Below are positions 1 through 11,525 of a stretch of 64,000 nucleotides of DNA, piece after piece. Source of the DNA: Acorus gramineus. Lineage: Eukaryota; Streptophyta; Magnoliopsida; Acorales; Acoraceae. Numbering within the stretch: position 1 is the first letter of the stretch; every line of letters starts with the position of its first letter. The translations under genes were made by a program, and so were the position numbers. The DNA is taken from NCBI GenBank assembly GCA_030737835.1, contig CM060850.1, positions 14,272,668-14,336,667 on the forward strand. Reading direction: 5' to 3'. The notes under the pieces are model-generated. The model saw only the letters and a program-made list of their open reading frames with translations. It ran no database searches and was not told the origin of the DNA.

Positions 1-307
1 TTTAAAAATGATGATTTTACTCCTCTGGACAGATTATATAACCATATCTGGAGGGGTAAAATCGACATTTACAAATGATTTTCTGCATTTATAAAACAGT
101 GTAGAGGATTTTTGGTATATTACATCTTCAGCGAGAGTTAGTCGAACAGAAAATTCATATACTAATCCTAACGTGTCAACAAAAATTTATTCAATAAGCT
201 ATTTAAATTTTCATTGATATTTTCAAGGGGTTATGCATATCTTTAAAAAAGTAAAGAAATTATATGGATTTTCAGTAGTTTATAAAGGGTTATTTAGATT
301 TCTCCCT
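1..307. repeat. Partial copy of foldback (Mutator-like MITE) family B
   Basis: This stretch matches the right part of the foldback elements found complete at 46576-47098 and 47294-47826. It shares phrases such as a TGATGATTTTAC segment, 'ggggttatgcat' and the terminal 'gggttatttagatttctcc'. The left part lies outside the window. No protein is encoded. Confidence 0.6.
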
Positions 308-569
308 TATTTAAAATAATTTATGTGCCTATCCCAACGTGATCAAAATTAGTTTTGACTGCATGTCTATTCACCTGCCAGAGTCTAACCAAGCTAAAAG
401 TTGAAAAAAACAGAAAAAAAAAGGCTCAGATAAATAATGAAAGAAACCAAGTTAACAATAATAAAATAATAAAAGGATAGGTTGGTCAATTACATGAAAA
501 GGGCATGTTTTTATCCGCCTGGCATCTCACATATGGAGGATGATTCATAGGGAGGGTTTTATCACATTT

Positions 570-607
<38 letters not shown>

Positions 608-1399
608 CATATTTTACTCATTCTATCTGTTTCCATCTTTTGTTTTTGACTTTGCAAGAAGGGACTGATTGTCTTGGAGTGAGAGATAAAGGTAGACTTG
701 ATGGTGACATTGAAGAGGATATGGTCCCAAGAAGATCCTTGGATGGTGATTTGACAGTCAACATGCAAATTTTTCCCTCCTCACACCCCCTTTTCATGTG
801 ACTATGAATTGGCTAAAACTTTTAAAAACTCACGTAAACTTTTGAAAACTTTTAAAAACTCACGTAAACTTTTGAAAACACGATAAGAATTTAAATAAAA
901 TGATTTAAATAGATTTATTATTGTAAAACACGTTTTTATGTTTTTTAAAAAATAATATTTTTTTTACTAAAAATTATAAGTAATTTTATATTAAATTTAT
1001 TTTTTAAAATGCATTTAGTAACATGTTTGAGTTTTCTATTTAATTAAAAAATAAATTCATCTCCAATTCTTGTTATCAAACTGCTCCCTTAATTCATCTA
1101 AACTCAGTAATACATGTGCAAAAACACTCATTGTTGTGAATTTTTTTATTGAAAAAAATTGTATAGAAAAAATTGATGACCTATAATTATTTAAATTAAT
1201 CCCAAAAATAGCAGCATCAATGATCTTTTGATTGGTTTAGACTGCACTTAAGTCATTAAACTAATAATTTTTTTTATATATAGAAAAGGCTTATGTTCTA
1301 TGCCAATCCAGAGAGTAGGCACGCTATTATGTGATTGAAGTATATCAAAATTTATGAAATAAAGTAAAATTATATATATACTTTTTTACGGAGATAAAA
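308..1399. other. Non-coding AT-rich intergenic sequence
   Basis: No gene is supported here. There is a (TA)n microsatellite at about 574-604 and a short direct repeat near 815-875 built on 'cacgtaaacttttgaaaa'. The rest is AT-rich and anonymous. Confidence 0.5.
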
Positions 1400-1930
1400 A
1401 ATTATGATGTAGAACGGGCGGCCGATGCATGCATTCAGGGAGTGATGAACCCGAAATGGTCCATTTTGAGATTTTCAAATATTTACAAAAAAACCGGTTA
1501 GTAGAAATAAAAAACGCCTCGAACTCGGAATTGCCTAAAATTTTTACTGGATGTAGATATTGATGAGATCTTCAAAGTTGTCGCTACGACACAACGCGCA
1601 TTTATTTTTCCATTTTTTCTAGTTTTCGACTCTTAAAATGGCAGTTTTGCTATTTTAAGTAACTTTTTAGATTATAAATATATCCTTCATAATAACTCGG
1701 ATTTGACCGAAAACAAATCCGAAGATCTTCTACGATCCTCTAGAGTTAGTTATAACAAATTTTCATTTTTACTAGTAATTTTTAGTATAAAAGGGAGATT
1801 TGTAATTTAGGGTTGACAATTTTTATTAATATATTTTTTAGTTTTATTTTTCTTTTGAGAACTGTGGTTTGTTGAAGGATCTCAACGCTAGTTGGATCTT
1901 CGTTCTAGTTTTTCGCTGCGTTAAATTAGC
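1400..1930 (+). mobile_element. LTR-retrotransposon-like terminal fragment (fossil)
   Basis: The composition resembles the 3' part of plant Ty3/gypsy LTRs. It has a U3/R-like region, a TATA-like 'agtataaaaggg' near 1786, then the phrase 'gttgaaggatctcaacgc' and 'tcgttctagtttttcgctgcg', which is common near the ends of such LTRs. No internal coding region or second LTR is visible. It is treated as a broken relic, and its boundaries are approximate. Confidence 0.3.
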
Positions 1931-2309
1931 ATTGTACTAACTTCCTCGAATGTACTCTCATATACCTTGTTAGCTATCCAATGAAGTAATACCTCGTTAA
2001 ATGTTTTTACACTTAATGAAATGAGTTCATTTAATTTGAAATGAAGCGATATACACTTTTCATTAACGCACATACTGATGAAACAATGTTTATTATTTTT
2101 AAAAATTAACAAATGTACCTAACATTATTCTAAAAAAAATAAAAAAATCGGGGTGGCATAGGAAGAGGAGAGAGAAAAAGAGAAAGAAAATGGGGTTTTT
2201 TTAAAATCATGTCTTTTTAAAATCGTGTGTAAGATTAGTCAATCCTGATAAGTGATATGTCAATGTCAAATATGAATGGAGGGCACTCTTTAATTTTTTA
2301 ACTTAAATC

Positions 2310-3235
2310 ACTATCAACTTTTAAGTCACCAGATCAATGTGTATAATGTTGATGGTTATGTTCCTACTGTGCACTTGTTGATCATATAAAGCTTTTCATG
2401 TTCTACGTGTAAAAATAAATGATTTTTTATTTAGTTGTGTTTTTAGTTATTCGAATTGAGAAATATAATATTAAATCTTTTTTGTTATTTGGTTGATAAT
2501 GAATAAGTTATGGGGAAAAAATCAATAAGATGCGAATAAAGATTTATAAAATACATAAAAACTTGATTTAATTTGACATGGAGGTTCCCTAATTTCATAG
2601 AGTTGATGACACGTGATTTATCATGTGTACACTTTTTTATACCAGTGAAATAGATTGGGTAGAATAACCTAGAACATAAATATCAGTTTATTCTTATTTA
2701 TTCTGAAATAGCTATACCCCCTTATTCCTAGCAAACAAATAACTTTTTAGTCTTATTCTCCTCCATTCCTCTTTATTCCTCCCCTATTCTCATATCTAAA
2801 AAGGAATCACAATCAATTTTTAAGTATCTAGATCAACGCAAATAATGCTGATGGTGAAGGGTTATGTTCCTACCATGTATGTTGCCCTTGTTTGGATGTG
2901 AGAATTGGGGAGGAACATAGGAGAATAAAACTAAATATTGTTTATTTGCAATGCATAGAGTGGGTATAGCTATGTCAGAATAAGTAAAAATAAATTGTTA
3001 TTGATATTTTAGATCCCCCTATAATTGTATTATTTAGCTCACATGTCAAATCACATTTCACCTTTATTAAATCAGAGGACTCACATATCAAATCATTTTT
3101 TTATATTTTATAAATCTTTATCCAAAATTTATCCATTATCAACCAAACAACAAAAAACTTCATATTGCATTTTCCCAAGCTTTCTGATAATCCCAATAGT
3201 TATAGTAATTGGGTCTGATCATTGATTTTTGGAAT
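2310..3235. repeat. Two inverted copies of dispersed MITE-like family A
   Basis: Two copies of one AT-rich repeat sit back to back, at about 2385-2790 (reverse) and 2885-3235 (forward). Recurring phrases are 'gtgtttttagttattc', 'tttatccattatcaacca', 'cacatgtcaaatcac' and a terminal 'tttggatgtgagaattgggg'. Further copies lie at about 15135-15500, 17310-17480, 38500-38840, 41370-41710, 52365-52610 and 59815-60090. A related sequence of roughly 70 bp (2310-2380 and 2812-2885) flanks the first copy. No protein is encoded. The superfamily is not resolved. Confidence 0.55.
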
Positions 3236-3324
3236 CGCCTAGAAGCATTGGGGTTCTTGTCCCAGTCTTTTAAGGTTAATATCTTCTGGATGCATAGTTT
3301 AGAGTATGAGATCTTTAAGGTGCT

Positions 3325-6100
3325 TTAATTTTTATAGTGGTGCACAATTCTAGCACTGTTTGTTTCTAAAAGGATATTTTCATAATAATTAGGATTTTTC
3401 CCTATCATTTCAAGGACATAAAAATGATAACCAGTATCAGAATAGTCATCTTTAGGAAAGTATATCTTGATAAGTTCTAATATCTCTTTGTCTACTTCAG
3501 ATTTCTCAGTAGAGAATAGTGGCACAGAAGTTTTGAGTTCATAATTGTTTTGTGATTCTGGCGAAGCTATTTCAGCAAGTACAGCAAATTGATTTTGTTT
3601 TTCAAAGAGATTTTCTTCCTTAACCTCTGGCTTTATGAGGTTTACAGAAGGTCTTGAGCTCTCAATTTTTAGGGTCCTTTGTGGAAAGATCTTTGCCTTA
3701 TTCTTTTGGTCCATTTACCTGCAAGAATTCACGCGAGAGATAATCAGGAAGACTATTACAGTCTCCTTTAATGTAGTCTATGTCAAAATCATAAATTCCT
3801 AATAATGCTTGCCATCTAGCAAAAAATTGTTTTGATGCAAGATTTTTTACATCTTTTTCAAGTACATATTTTGTTGAGCTACAATCTATCCTTAAGAGGA
3901 ACTTTTGGTTTAAAATGTCCCCTTGGAATTTGGTTATGCAATTAACTATGGCAAGGATCTCCTTTTTTATTGTGGAATATTTTCTTTGAGCTTCATTCTA
4001 CGTTCCTGAAGTAAATCTTACTAATTGTTCTTTGTTATCAATTATTTGTTTTAGTATTCCTCCATATCCTATGTCAGAGGCATCAGTTTCTATGATTTTT
4101 GGTGCATTGGGGCTTGCTATATTCAAGCATGGCAACTGTTTTACTTTCCCTTTAATCCTTTGGACTGCATGGGTATGTTCTATGGTCCAAGGTGTAGGAT
4201 TTTTCTTTAGTCTGTTGGACAAAAGCTTTCTGTCCAAGGCTACATTTTTATAAAAGTCTGAGACATAGTTGAGACAACCAAGAAACCTTTGAAGTTGTTT
4301 TTTATCTTTCATGTCATCCGGGAATTTGTCTGCAAAATCTATTACCCTTTTTATGTGTGTAATATCATTTCCGGAGATTTTATATCCTAGAAATTGAGCT
4401 GTGGTCTGCAAGAGTTTTACCTTCTTGGCTGATACTACTGAACCATTTTGTTTTACTATTTTAAGAAAGATATTTAGATGTTTCCAATGTTTATCTATAT
4501 TCTCAGAAAATATTAGTACATCATCAATATAGACAATGAAAAAAGATCTATAAGGATTAAATATTTCATTCATTATGTTTTGAAATTCCGAGGGTGCATT
4601 TTTTAGCCCAAAAGGTAAAACATTCCACTCATAATGCCCAAATGGCACTGTAAAGGCAGTCTTGTATCTATCTTCTTCTTTTATCTGGATTTGCCAGAAT
4701 CCTGATTTAAGGTCAAACTTAGAAATTTTTTTGGAATTATAGACCCTTTTGATCAGATCTTGCTTATTGGGGATAGGATACCTGATCCACTGGAGTACTT
4801 TATTTAATGGCTTATAATTTATGACAAGTCTTGGTACTCCCCTTTCTAACTCTGCGGCTTTTTCTACATAGAAAGCTGCACAGCTCCAAGGTGAGGAGCT
4901 CTTCCTAATAAGGTTTTTTGCAAGTAGCTGGGATATTTCCTCTTTGCAGATCTCAAGGAGCCTATTATTCATTTGGATGGGCCTGGCTTTTGTGGGGATG
5001 TTTTCTTCATTAAAGTCTTTGATGTATGGTAGGCTTACCATATGCTTTTTCCTATGCCAGAAGGCAGAGGGTAGATCTGAACAGGCCTCATTTTCAATAG
5101 TCTTTTGAAAATCAGAGACCTTCTTTTGGAAAATAGGACTACTGATTTGCTCGGATGTCTTCTGAAACTTGATATCTCCATAGAGTTCATTTATAAACTT
5201 TTCTTTGTATTCCAAGGCCTGCCTAAGCTGGTTGAGAAAAGATAGCTTTGGTGTAGTACAAAATTTGTATAAAATATTTTTCCCATTTTGGGTGGCATGG
5301 ATGCCCTCAGTATCAACCGAGAAGGGCTTTATCATATTTATGAAGGGGGTTCCTAGGATGACACCCTGACGAAGATCTTTTACTAAAAGGAACGATGTCT
5401 TTAAACATGATCCTTTATTACAAACATGGACTTCTGGTATTTTATAATTAATCTTTAGGCTTTTCCATTGGCAGTGTTTATACCATGGGTAGTCTTTTCA
5501 AAGTATCTTGAAGGGATCAATCCTTCCCTAATGCAGTTCATATCTGCCCCAGTGTCAATAAGGGCCTTGTATTTTAAAGAAAAGGTCTTAATTTTTAGGA
5601 GGACTTCAACATTCCATTTTTGTTTTGTATATCTTTCGAGAGAGCTAATAAATTCTTCTTCTTCTTCAGGTTGCTCTCTGATAGGTTCTTCATTATCAGA
5701 ATTTCAGTGGTTTTTCTTAATTTTGGGATGTCTTCAAGGTATGTAACCCTGTCTCTAAGGTCCTTGATTTTTTTTTCATATCAATTTGTTCTTTTCTTAA
5801 TTCCCCTATAGTCACCCTTTTGGGTTTTTCAGATTCTAATCTTTGAATTACCTCTTTATAGGAGTATTTTTCTTTATTATCTTCTTGAGTCTGACTGATA
5901 GGGGTTTTTATTAAACTGATATATTTTTCTAATTGTCGTTTCTTTTCGACAGGATTCTCAATAGAATCAATAGTATCTAAAATGAACTGTTCTTGGACTG
6001 AAAGGACCATCAGGCCATCTGTGTCTGAGGATGAATCATAGGATTCAGGATCACAACAGTCGCAACCACAGTTTTAAGACTCAAAATTCTGTTCTTCTAA
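3325..6100 (-). mobile_element. Endogenous caulimovirid fossil: protease, RT, RNase H and start of next frame
   Basis: This is a fossil copy of a plant pararetrovirus (Caulimoviridae). Read on the minus strand it shows, in order, an upstream polyprotein part (about 6010-5717), a retropepsin-like segment with a DTGA motif (around 5550), a reverse transcriptase with YIDDVLIFS (around 4525), and RNase H-like sequence (about 4100-3730). A further reading frame begins as the RNase H frame ends (3714-3325). The gene order and close junction resemble florendovirus-like elements, but the genus is not certain. There is no integrase, as expected for this family. The copy is incomplete and broken, with several interruptions. 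It looks only moderately decayed because long readable stretches remain. Confidence 0.85.
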
Positions 6101-8518
6101 GTTTTGTATATGTTGTGCCTGTGTCATTTGGAGCGCTCTGATTGAAAATTTGGCTGCATAATTTTTTCCTCGAAGTTATGTATTCCGATTCGGTATTTGG
6201 ATTTGATTTTGTTAAAATCCAAGATGAAGAGGTTTAAATATGATTTTATTATGAGATGTCCAGTTTTGAGTTAGCTTTCGTACAAAAGTGGAATTAGGTC
6301 AACTGGATTCATGTAGTAAAAGTTATGTGTATTTTACCAAGTATACCCTGGGGAGGGAAATTCTGGCAGCAGCCCTGCTCTATGTTTAGCTCTAATTTCG
6401 GAATAGCTGGAGAGATTATTTGATCTTGGCATGAACATGAAAGTTGTAGATAATCTTCTTGGCTTTCCAACGGAATTGGAATTGTGCAATTCGGAGCTAT
6501 ATTGAGGAAGTTATGGCTGTTCTAGTGAAGCATGCGTAGAATTTCTAGTCAAAGGACGACTAAGTCATTTCCATCCTCTTTAGATATTTATGTGTGCAAC
6601 AAATATCTTCTCTCCCTCTCTCTCCCTCTCACTTCCACGCCCATTTTTCAAGCCCTCTCTTCCTCTCTCTCAAGCCCCCCAAGTGTTTGTTATTTCTCCT
6701 TAAAGAGAAGAGAAGGAGAAGGTGCAAGTGCAAGTGAGTGTTTGTGTAAGTGTTGTTGTTGTTGTTTGTCCTCCTCTCTCTAGGTCCCTTTTCATGATCC
6801 TCCCCCCCCCCCTGATTTGCAGCCAAGAAGGAGGCTGAGGAGAGGCTGAATAGGTGGTGGTGGTGGTTGAGGTGGCCGTGGGCGCGTCGAGAGCCCCGCA
6901 TCTCCCCCTTTCTGTTTCCCTCTTTTGGTAAGTCCTCTTCCCCTTCTTTTTGATTTTTAGGGTTGTTGGGATGCTTAGGGTGCTCATGCATGCCATGCAT
7001 AGGGGTTAGGGTGTGTGTGAGAGGTTGGGAAGGGTTAAAAGAAGGTTAGGGTAGGCTGCGCGCGCGTTGGGGGCAGTCTGCGCGCGTGCGCGCGCAGGCA
7101 GGCGCTGTCGGGCGCGCAGACGCGCGTGAGCGTGCCCGCGCGCGGTGCAGTGCGCCTGGGCATGCGCCTGGGCGCGGGGCTGGGGGCCAGTGCGCGTGCG
7201 TGCGCGTGCTGGGGCGCGCGGGCTGGACGCGCAGTGCGCGCGGGCGCTCGCGAGTGTGCACGCGCGCGGGGCAGCGCGTATGGGCGCACGGGCAGGCGCG
7301 CGGCAGTGCGTCGAAGGTGCTGGGGTGCGTGCGTGCGTGCGCATTCGTGCGTGCGCGTGCGGGGGGCCATGCGTGTGGCTGCTCGAGGGTTCGGGTAGGT
7401 GTCGGGGCACTCGGACTCGCGTGCGTACGTGCGTGCTCGCATGCGTGCGAGTCCGTAGGCATGCTTGTCCGAGTATTTGGTATTTCTAATGATTTCTATG
7501 TGTAAATTGTGTTGTTACTCACCAAATTGGATGCCCCTACCTTGCAGATCTTGTCGGATGGGATGCGTGAGGTCCCGGGTCGTATGGTGAGTGGTTTGAT
7601 TCCAATCCCCCCCCCCCTCTCTAGGGATGCGCTCGACCCGCATAGACGCGCGTCGCGCATCGATGGGGCCCCCTAGCTATAATATGTAGAAACTATGCAA
7701 TGCATGATTAATATGATGTAACCATGCCACATTAGACCTTGTATGCTAGGGATATGCACCCATATATCATGTATAGAGGCCCATACATGCCTAGACACCA
7801 TGTCCCTTGATTGGAAAGCCCCGATCTATGCATGCTTCCCATTTAGTTAATTTAATTAAATCAAAATGAGATTATATTGTTATAAGCATGCATTAGAGAA
7901 TATTATAACCTTGTTGTTATAATATATGTTTCCCCGCATCTTAGTTATGCGCCCTGGAGGAATTCTTGAGAATTCATGACATTAGTAGTGTTACAAATCG
8001 TTGTCGACGGATCCAAGAGGATCGTATCCGTGTGAGTAGGCTGTCTTCTCCCTTTGGTTGGATCCGAGTAGGGACTCCCCGGCGTTGGAAAGCTGACCTG
8101 ACAGAGGGCTCCCATCTGTAGGTACCTCCGATGCGTCAGACAGTGCTGATCGTGGGAGTATACCAGGTAGAGGCTACGGAGTGTGGGAGAGGCTACCGGG
8201 TGGACCAAGGGAGGAGAGCAGTCTAGTCTGAAAAGGCCCATGTCACCCCTAAAGGGTGAGGGTGGGGTGGGTCGGCGATGTTACGACCCACTAACTTGTG
8301 TAGTTACTCCCGTATAGGGACTATGACTATTTTAAGGTTAATATGAGTGTGTTGAATAGATTGTTGTTATGCCTGTGTTTTGATATCTCGATAAGTGAGT
8401 ATCGAGAGTAGTTGTTTTCCATTGGGTTCGCTTTGCGAACATGGGATCGTTCTCCCCGTCGTTGGATCCGATGTAGGAACTTCTTGGGTTTATTAATGAA
8501 CTCTCTGAAGAGATCAGG
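6101..8518. mobile_element. LTR-retrotransposon-like, partly GC-rich repetitive stretch (fossil)
   Basis: No host gene can be supported. Segments near 6230-6530 ('gaaagttgtagataatcttcttgg', 'tttccaacgg') and 7930-8480 resemble long plant Ty3/gypsy LTRs. A CT-rich leader-like stretch (6600-6800), a possible splice donor near 6925 (ggtaagt) and an acceptor-like 'ccttgcag' near 7545 surround an extremely CpG-rich block. No gag-pol sequence is visible. It separates the viral block at 3325-6100 from those at 8519-10260. Family and limits are uncertain, and it is treated as a broken relic. Confidence 0.35.
7055..7463. other. CpG- and alternating purine-pyrimidine-rich block
   Basis: About 400 bp dominated by GCGC, GTGC and CGTG steps stands out sharply from AT-rich surroundings. 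All six frames stay open over long distances simply because stop codons are AT-rich, so the open frames are not evidence of protein. No gene is called here. Confidence 0.8.
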
Positions 8519-8998
8519 TTTCAGAAGACATCCGAGCAAATCAGTAGTCCTATTTTCCAAAAGAAGGTCTCTGATTTTCAAAAGACTATTGAAAATGAGG
8601 CCTGTTCAGATCTACCCTCTGCCTTCTGGCATAGGAAAAAGCATATGGTAAGCCTACCATACATCAAAGACTTTAATGAAGAAAACATCCCCACAAAAGC
8701 CAGGCCCATCCAAATGAATAATAGGCTCCTTGAGATCTGCAAAGAAGAAATATCCCAGCTACTTGCAAAAAACCTTATTAGGAAGAGCTCCTCACCTTGG
8801 AGCTGTGCAGCTTTCCATGTAGAAAAAGCCGCAGAGTTAGAAAGGGGAGTACCAAGACTTGTCATAAATTATAAGCCATTAAATAAAATACTCCAGTGGA
8901 TCAGGTATCCTATCCCCAATAAGCAAGATCTGATCAAAAGGGTCTATAATTCCAAATTTTTTTTCTAAGTTTGACCTTAAATAAGGATTCTGACAAAA
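8519..8998 (+). mobile_element. Inverted caulimovirid RT fragment (fossil)
   Basis: Roughly 480 bp nearly match the complement of about 5160-4690 in the minus-strand viral block. They cover the N-terminal part of the reverse transcriptase domain. By eye the translations differ at only a few positions, so the two pieces come from the same or closely related virus copies. The fragment is a broken piece lying in opposite orientation to its neighbours and directly abuts the primer-binding-site region at 8999. Confidence 0.85.
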
Positions 8999-9000
8999 TC

Positions 9001-9014
9001 AGGCTCTGATACCA
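9001..9014 (-). promoter_or_regulatory. tRNA-Met primer-binding site of fossil caulimovirid
   Basis: The minus strand reads TGGTATCAGAGCCT. Its first 12 bases match the sequence complementary to the 3' end of plant initiator tRNA-Met, the primer used by Caulimoviridae. Its place downstream of a TATA box on the same strand supports the reading. Confidence 0.75.
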
Positions 9015-9340
9015 CTTTTAAAGACCAATTTCTTTTAAAGACCAATTCTTTTTTTTTTTTTTTGAAAATTAATAAACATAAGATAGATAGGATGGGAACT
9101 GGAAAGACTTATCTTATTAAACATGCATAATACATATTACATAGCAACATGCATAATACATAATACATAGCATATAGGCTTACATAAAAAACTTACAATA
9201 CTGGGGTTGAGAAGGATATCTCCCTCTTCTGCCCTATCTTCTATGTTACAAAGCACTCTGGGTTTTTTGGTGGATTTTTTGGTAGAGGGTTATTGTGGAC
9301 TTGGTTTTTCGCCGATGCCCTCCTTCGTCTAACTTTCTTC

Positions 9341-9350
9341 CCTTTTATAG
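9341..9350 (-). promoter_or_regulatory. TATA box of fossil pararetroviral promoter
   Basis: The minus strand reads CTATAAAAGG, a strong plant TATA box, about 330 bp upstream of the primer-binding site. This fits a pararetrovirus genomic-RNA promoter. Whether any activity remains cannot be seen. Confidence 0.5.
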
Positions 9351-9533
9351 GCAAAGCTTGTGGACTTCAATGGGTTTGGAATCTGTGGTCATTCCTCCTT
9401 GAGTGACTTCTTGTCCTCTTCTGGTGACATTTTTTGCTTTAAGTCATTTCTTCTTTTTCATTTTTGTCGTGTGCTCCCGTGACTATCCTTTTGAACCCGT
9501 GAGTTGCTAGGGTCTTCTGGATTCTTCTTCCTG

Positions 9534-9570
<37 letters not shown>

Positions 9571-10334
9571 ACACAGACTCTTCAGCTGGATCAAACTCGT
9601 CTTCAGGAAAACCTAAGGGTATGTTTTCAAGCCATTGGGAGTCATTGTCCGTATTCTGAGAATCACAATATAGTCTCATAACTATCTTCTCGTGGTCTTC
9701 CATAAATTGGTAATTTATAACCAGATAAAATTTTCTGTGGGTCATATTTAACCCACCATTTCGTGTACACGTCCCTCTTGAGGTGGGGAGGAAATCTTTT
9801 TTCTACCTGGAAATCCCATTGGAGGATCCATGGTATCCCTGTCTGATTGTGATATTTTAATAAATCAATATTATCTTGTGGGTTTAATTCTTCCTGTTCC
9901 ATATGAGTTTGGATACCTTCTGGTAAATTTTTTCAATTAGCATCAAATACTTGCCACCAGGAGTAAAACCAAGTTGGAATTTTGGCTTGGCAGACAAAAT
10001 GGATAAACCAAGAATGTTTCAAATCTCATATGATCATACCACTGTTCTCTAGTTGGGCCTTGTTCTTCTTTGGGTATAGTGTTGAAAAACCATTTCCTTT
10101 TCTCATTATTTTTTGATGAATAAAAATAATTTTTTATAATTTCTTTATGTATTTCATAGTCATCATTCTCACTTATAGTAAGCATATCCGATTTAGCGGG
10201 ATCAACAAAAAACTTCATATTGCATTTCCTAATGAGAATAACTAAAAGCACAATCAAACAAGAAAATGAATTATTATTTACCTATAATAATAATTATTTA
10301 TTTCAGGATAATTTATGTCTTATCCAAACTAGAC

Positions 10335-11506
10335 ATAGAGCTTAGGGATGGCAGTGGGATTGTCTCAATAGGGTACCCGATCCGACCCGCCCCAGTTGGG
10401 TAGCGTCGGGTTCGGGTTTCGAGACGGGTTTGTGAGGTATAAAATGAAACCCGGTGGGTTTGGAACGGGAAGCGGGTTCACTTAGCAAAATCCGCCTCGA
10501 ACCCGCCCTGGTTGAAAATTAATATTAATATAAATATAAATATATATTTAATATAATAATTACATATTTTGCCAATGTCTTTTGATATTCCTAAAATCAA
10601 AATAAAAAAGCATTCACTTGTTCACTTGGGTGATGAAACTTTTTTTAAATTTGAATTTGAATATTGAATAATAATGAACAAATCAACATTTGGTTTTCCA
10701 TAAAAGGAAAAAATAAAATAAAATAATGGAATGAATAATGTATAATTAATAACCTAAACCTACCTATTGACCAGCTAAGAGCCCAAGATTAATCTATTTA
10801 CTTATTTGTTATATTCAATTTTTCACATTTTTCACCATTTATTGATTTATTCCCTCACCACTCACCACCAACCATCAGCCTACCACTCACCACCAACCAT
10901 CGGTCCACCCTTTATTGATGTATGTATTTTCATTTTATTAATCTATTTACTTATTTGTTATATTCAATTTTTTTTTTGTTAATTAGCTCATTTTTTAAGT
11001 ATTAATAAATCTTTCATTTGTTAAAAAAAATACAGAGAGATGTTATACTTTCTTTTGGTACTCTTCTTTAAAGAGATGTGAAGGAGCTTGGACAAGACCT
11101 TATCACTTTTTGTCTTTCTGAGCTTGCAATGTTGTTCTTTTTAGTAGATTGAAAGCAATTTTATTTGAGATGTAGTTTATGTTTAAAGAGATATGAAGGG
11201 AGCTTATGTCATGTTGTTTTTTTTAGTGGATGAATGCTTATATTTTTTTTATTTCTTATTTTATAGGTTAAATATTATATTAAAATATGCTTTCATATTT
11301 TTTCCAAACCCGTTCTAGTCCAACCCAACCCAACCTAAATGGGACGGGGTGGGGCGGGTTTGGGTTTTTTACGTGCTTGTTGGGATGAGTTTGGGATGGA
11401 AAAGTAAAACCCGTCACGGGTTTGAGATGGGATTTTGTTAGCGGGTTTGAGTTTGGATTTCACCAAACCCATCCCAACCCGTTCCATTGCCATCCCTAAT
11501 AGAGCT
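10335..11506. mobile_element. Non-autonomous hAT element with 8-bp target duplication
   Basis: The element runs from 10343 to 11498 (1156 bp). Its ends are TAGGGATGGCAGTGGG and the complement of a TAGGGATGGCAATGG terminus. The identical 8-mer ATAGAGCT flanks it (10335-10342 and 11499-11506), the hallmark of the hAT superfamily. Both subterminal regions are rich in GGGTT/AACCC motifs and the middle is AT-rich. No transposase is encoded, so it depended on another element. A decayed relative of its right end appears in the B12D intron near 36381-36480. Confidence 0.85.
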
Positions 11507-11525
11507 TTTCATCATGTGCAATGGT

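Larger units (their letters stand above)
8999..10260 (-). mobile_element. Caulimovirid fossil: downstream frame, promoter and primer-binding site
   Basis: On the minus strand this block holds a reading-frame region (about 10257-9458) of viral type with no known enzyme domain. It is followed by a TATA-like promoter (9341-9350) and a tRNA-Met-type primer-binding site (9001-9014). That is the expected order at the end and start of a circular caulimovirid genome. A (TA)n run lies at about 9536-9566. It probably comes from the same virus group as 3325-6100. The copy is broken in several places. Confidence 0.7.

Noticed and set aside
574-604. (TA)n as a regulatory element
   Set aside because: It is a plain dinucleotide microsatellite with no supporting context.
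6629-7000. His/Asn/Leu-rich open frames on the minus strand
   Set aside because: They are low-complexity translations of CT- and GTT-rich repeats inside an LTR-like region.
7006-7505. Several overlapping open frames of 90-139 codons on both strands
   Set aside because: They lie in the CpG-rich block, where stop codons are rare by composition. The translations are Ala/Arg/His- or Ala/Arg/Gly/Cys-rich with no domain, and all frames are open alike.
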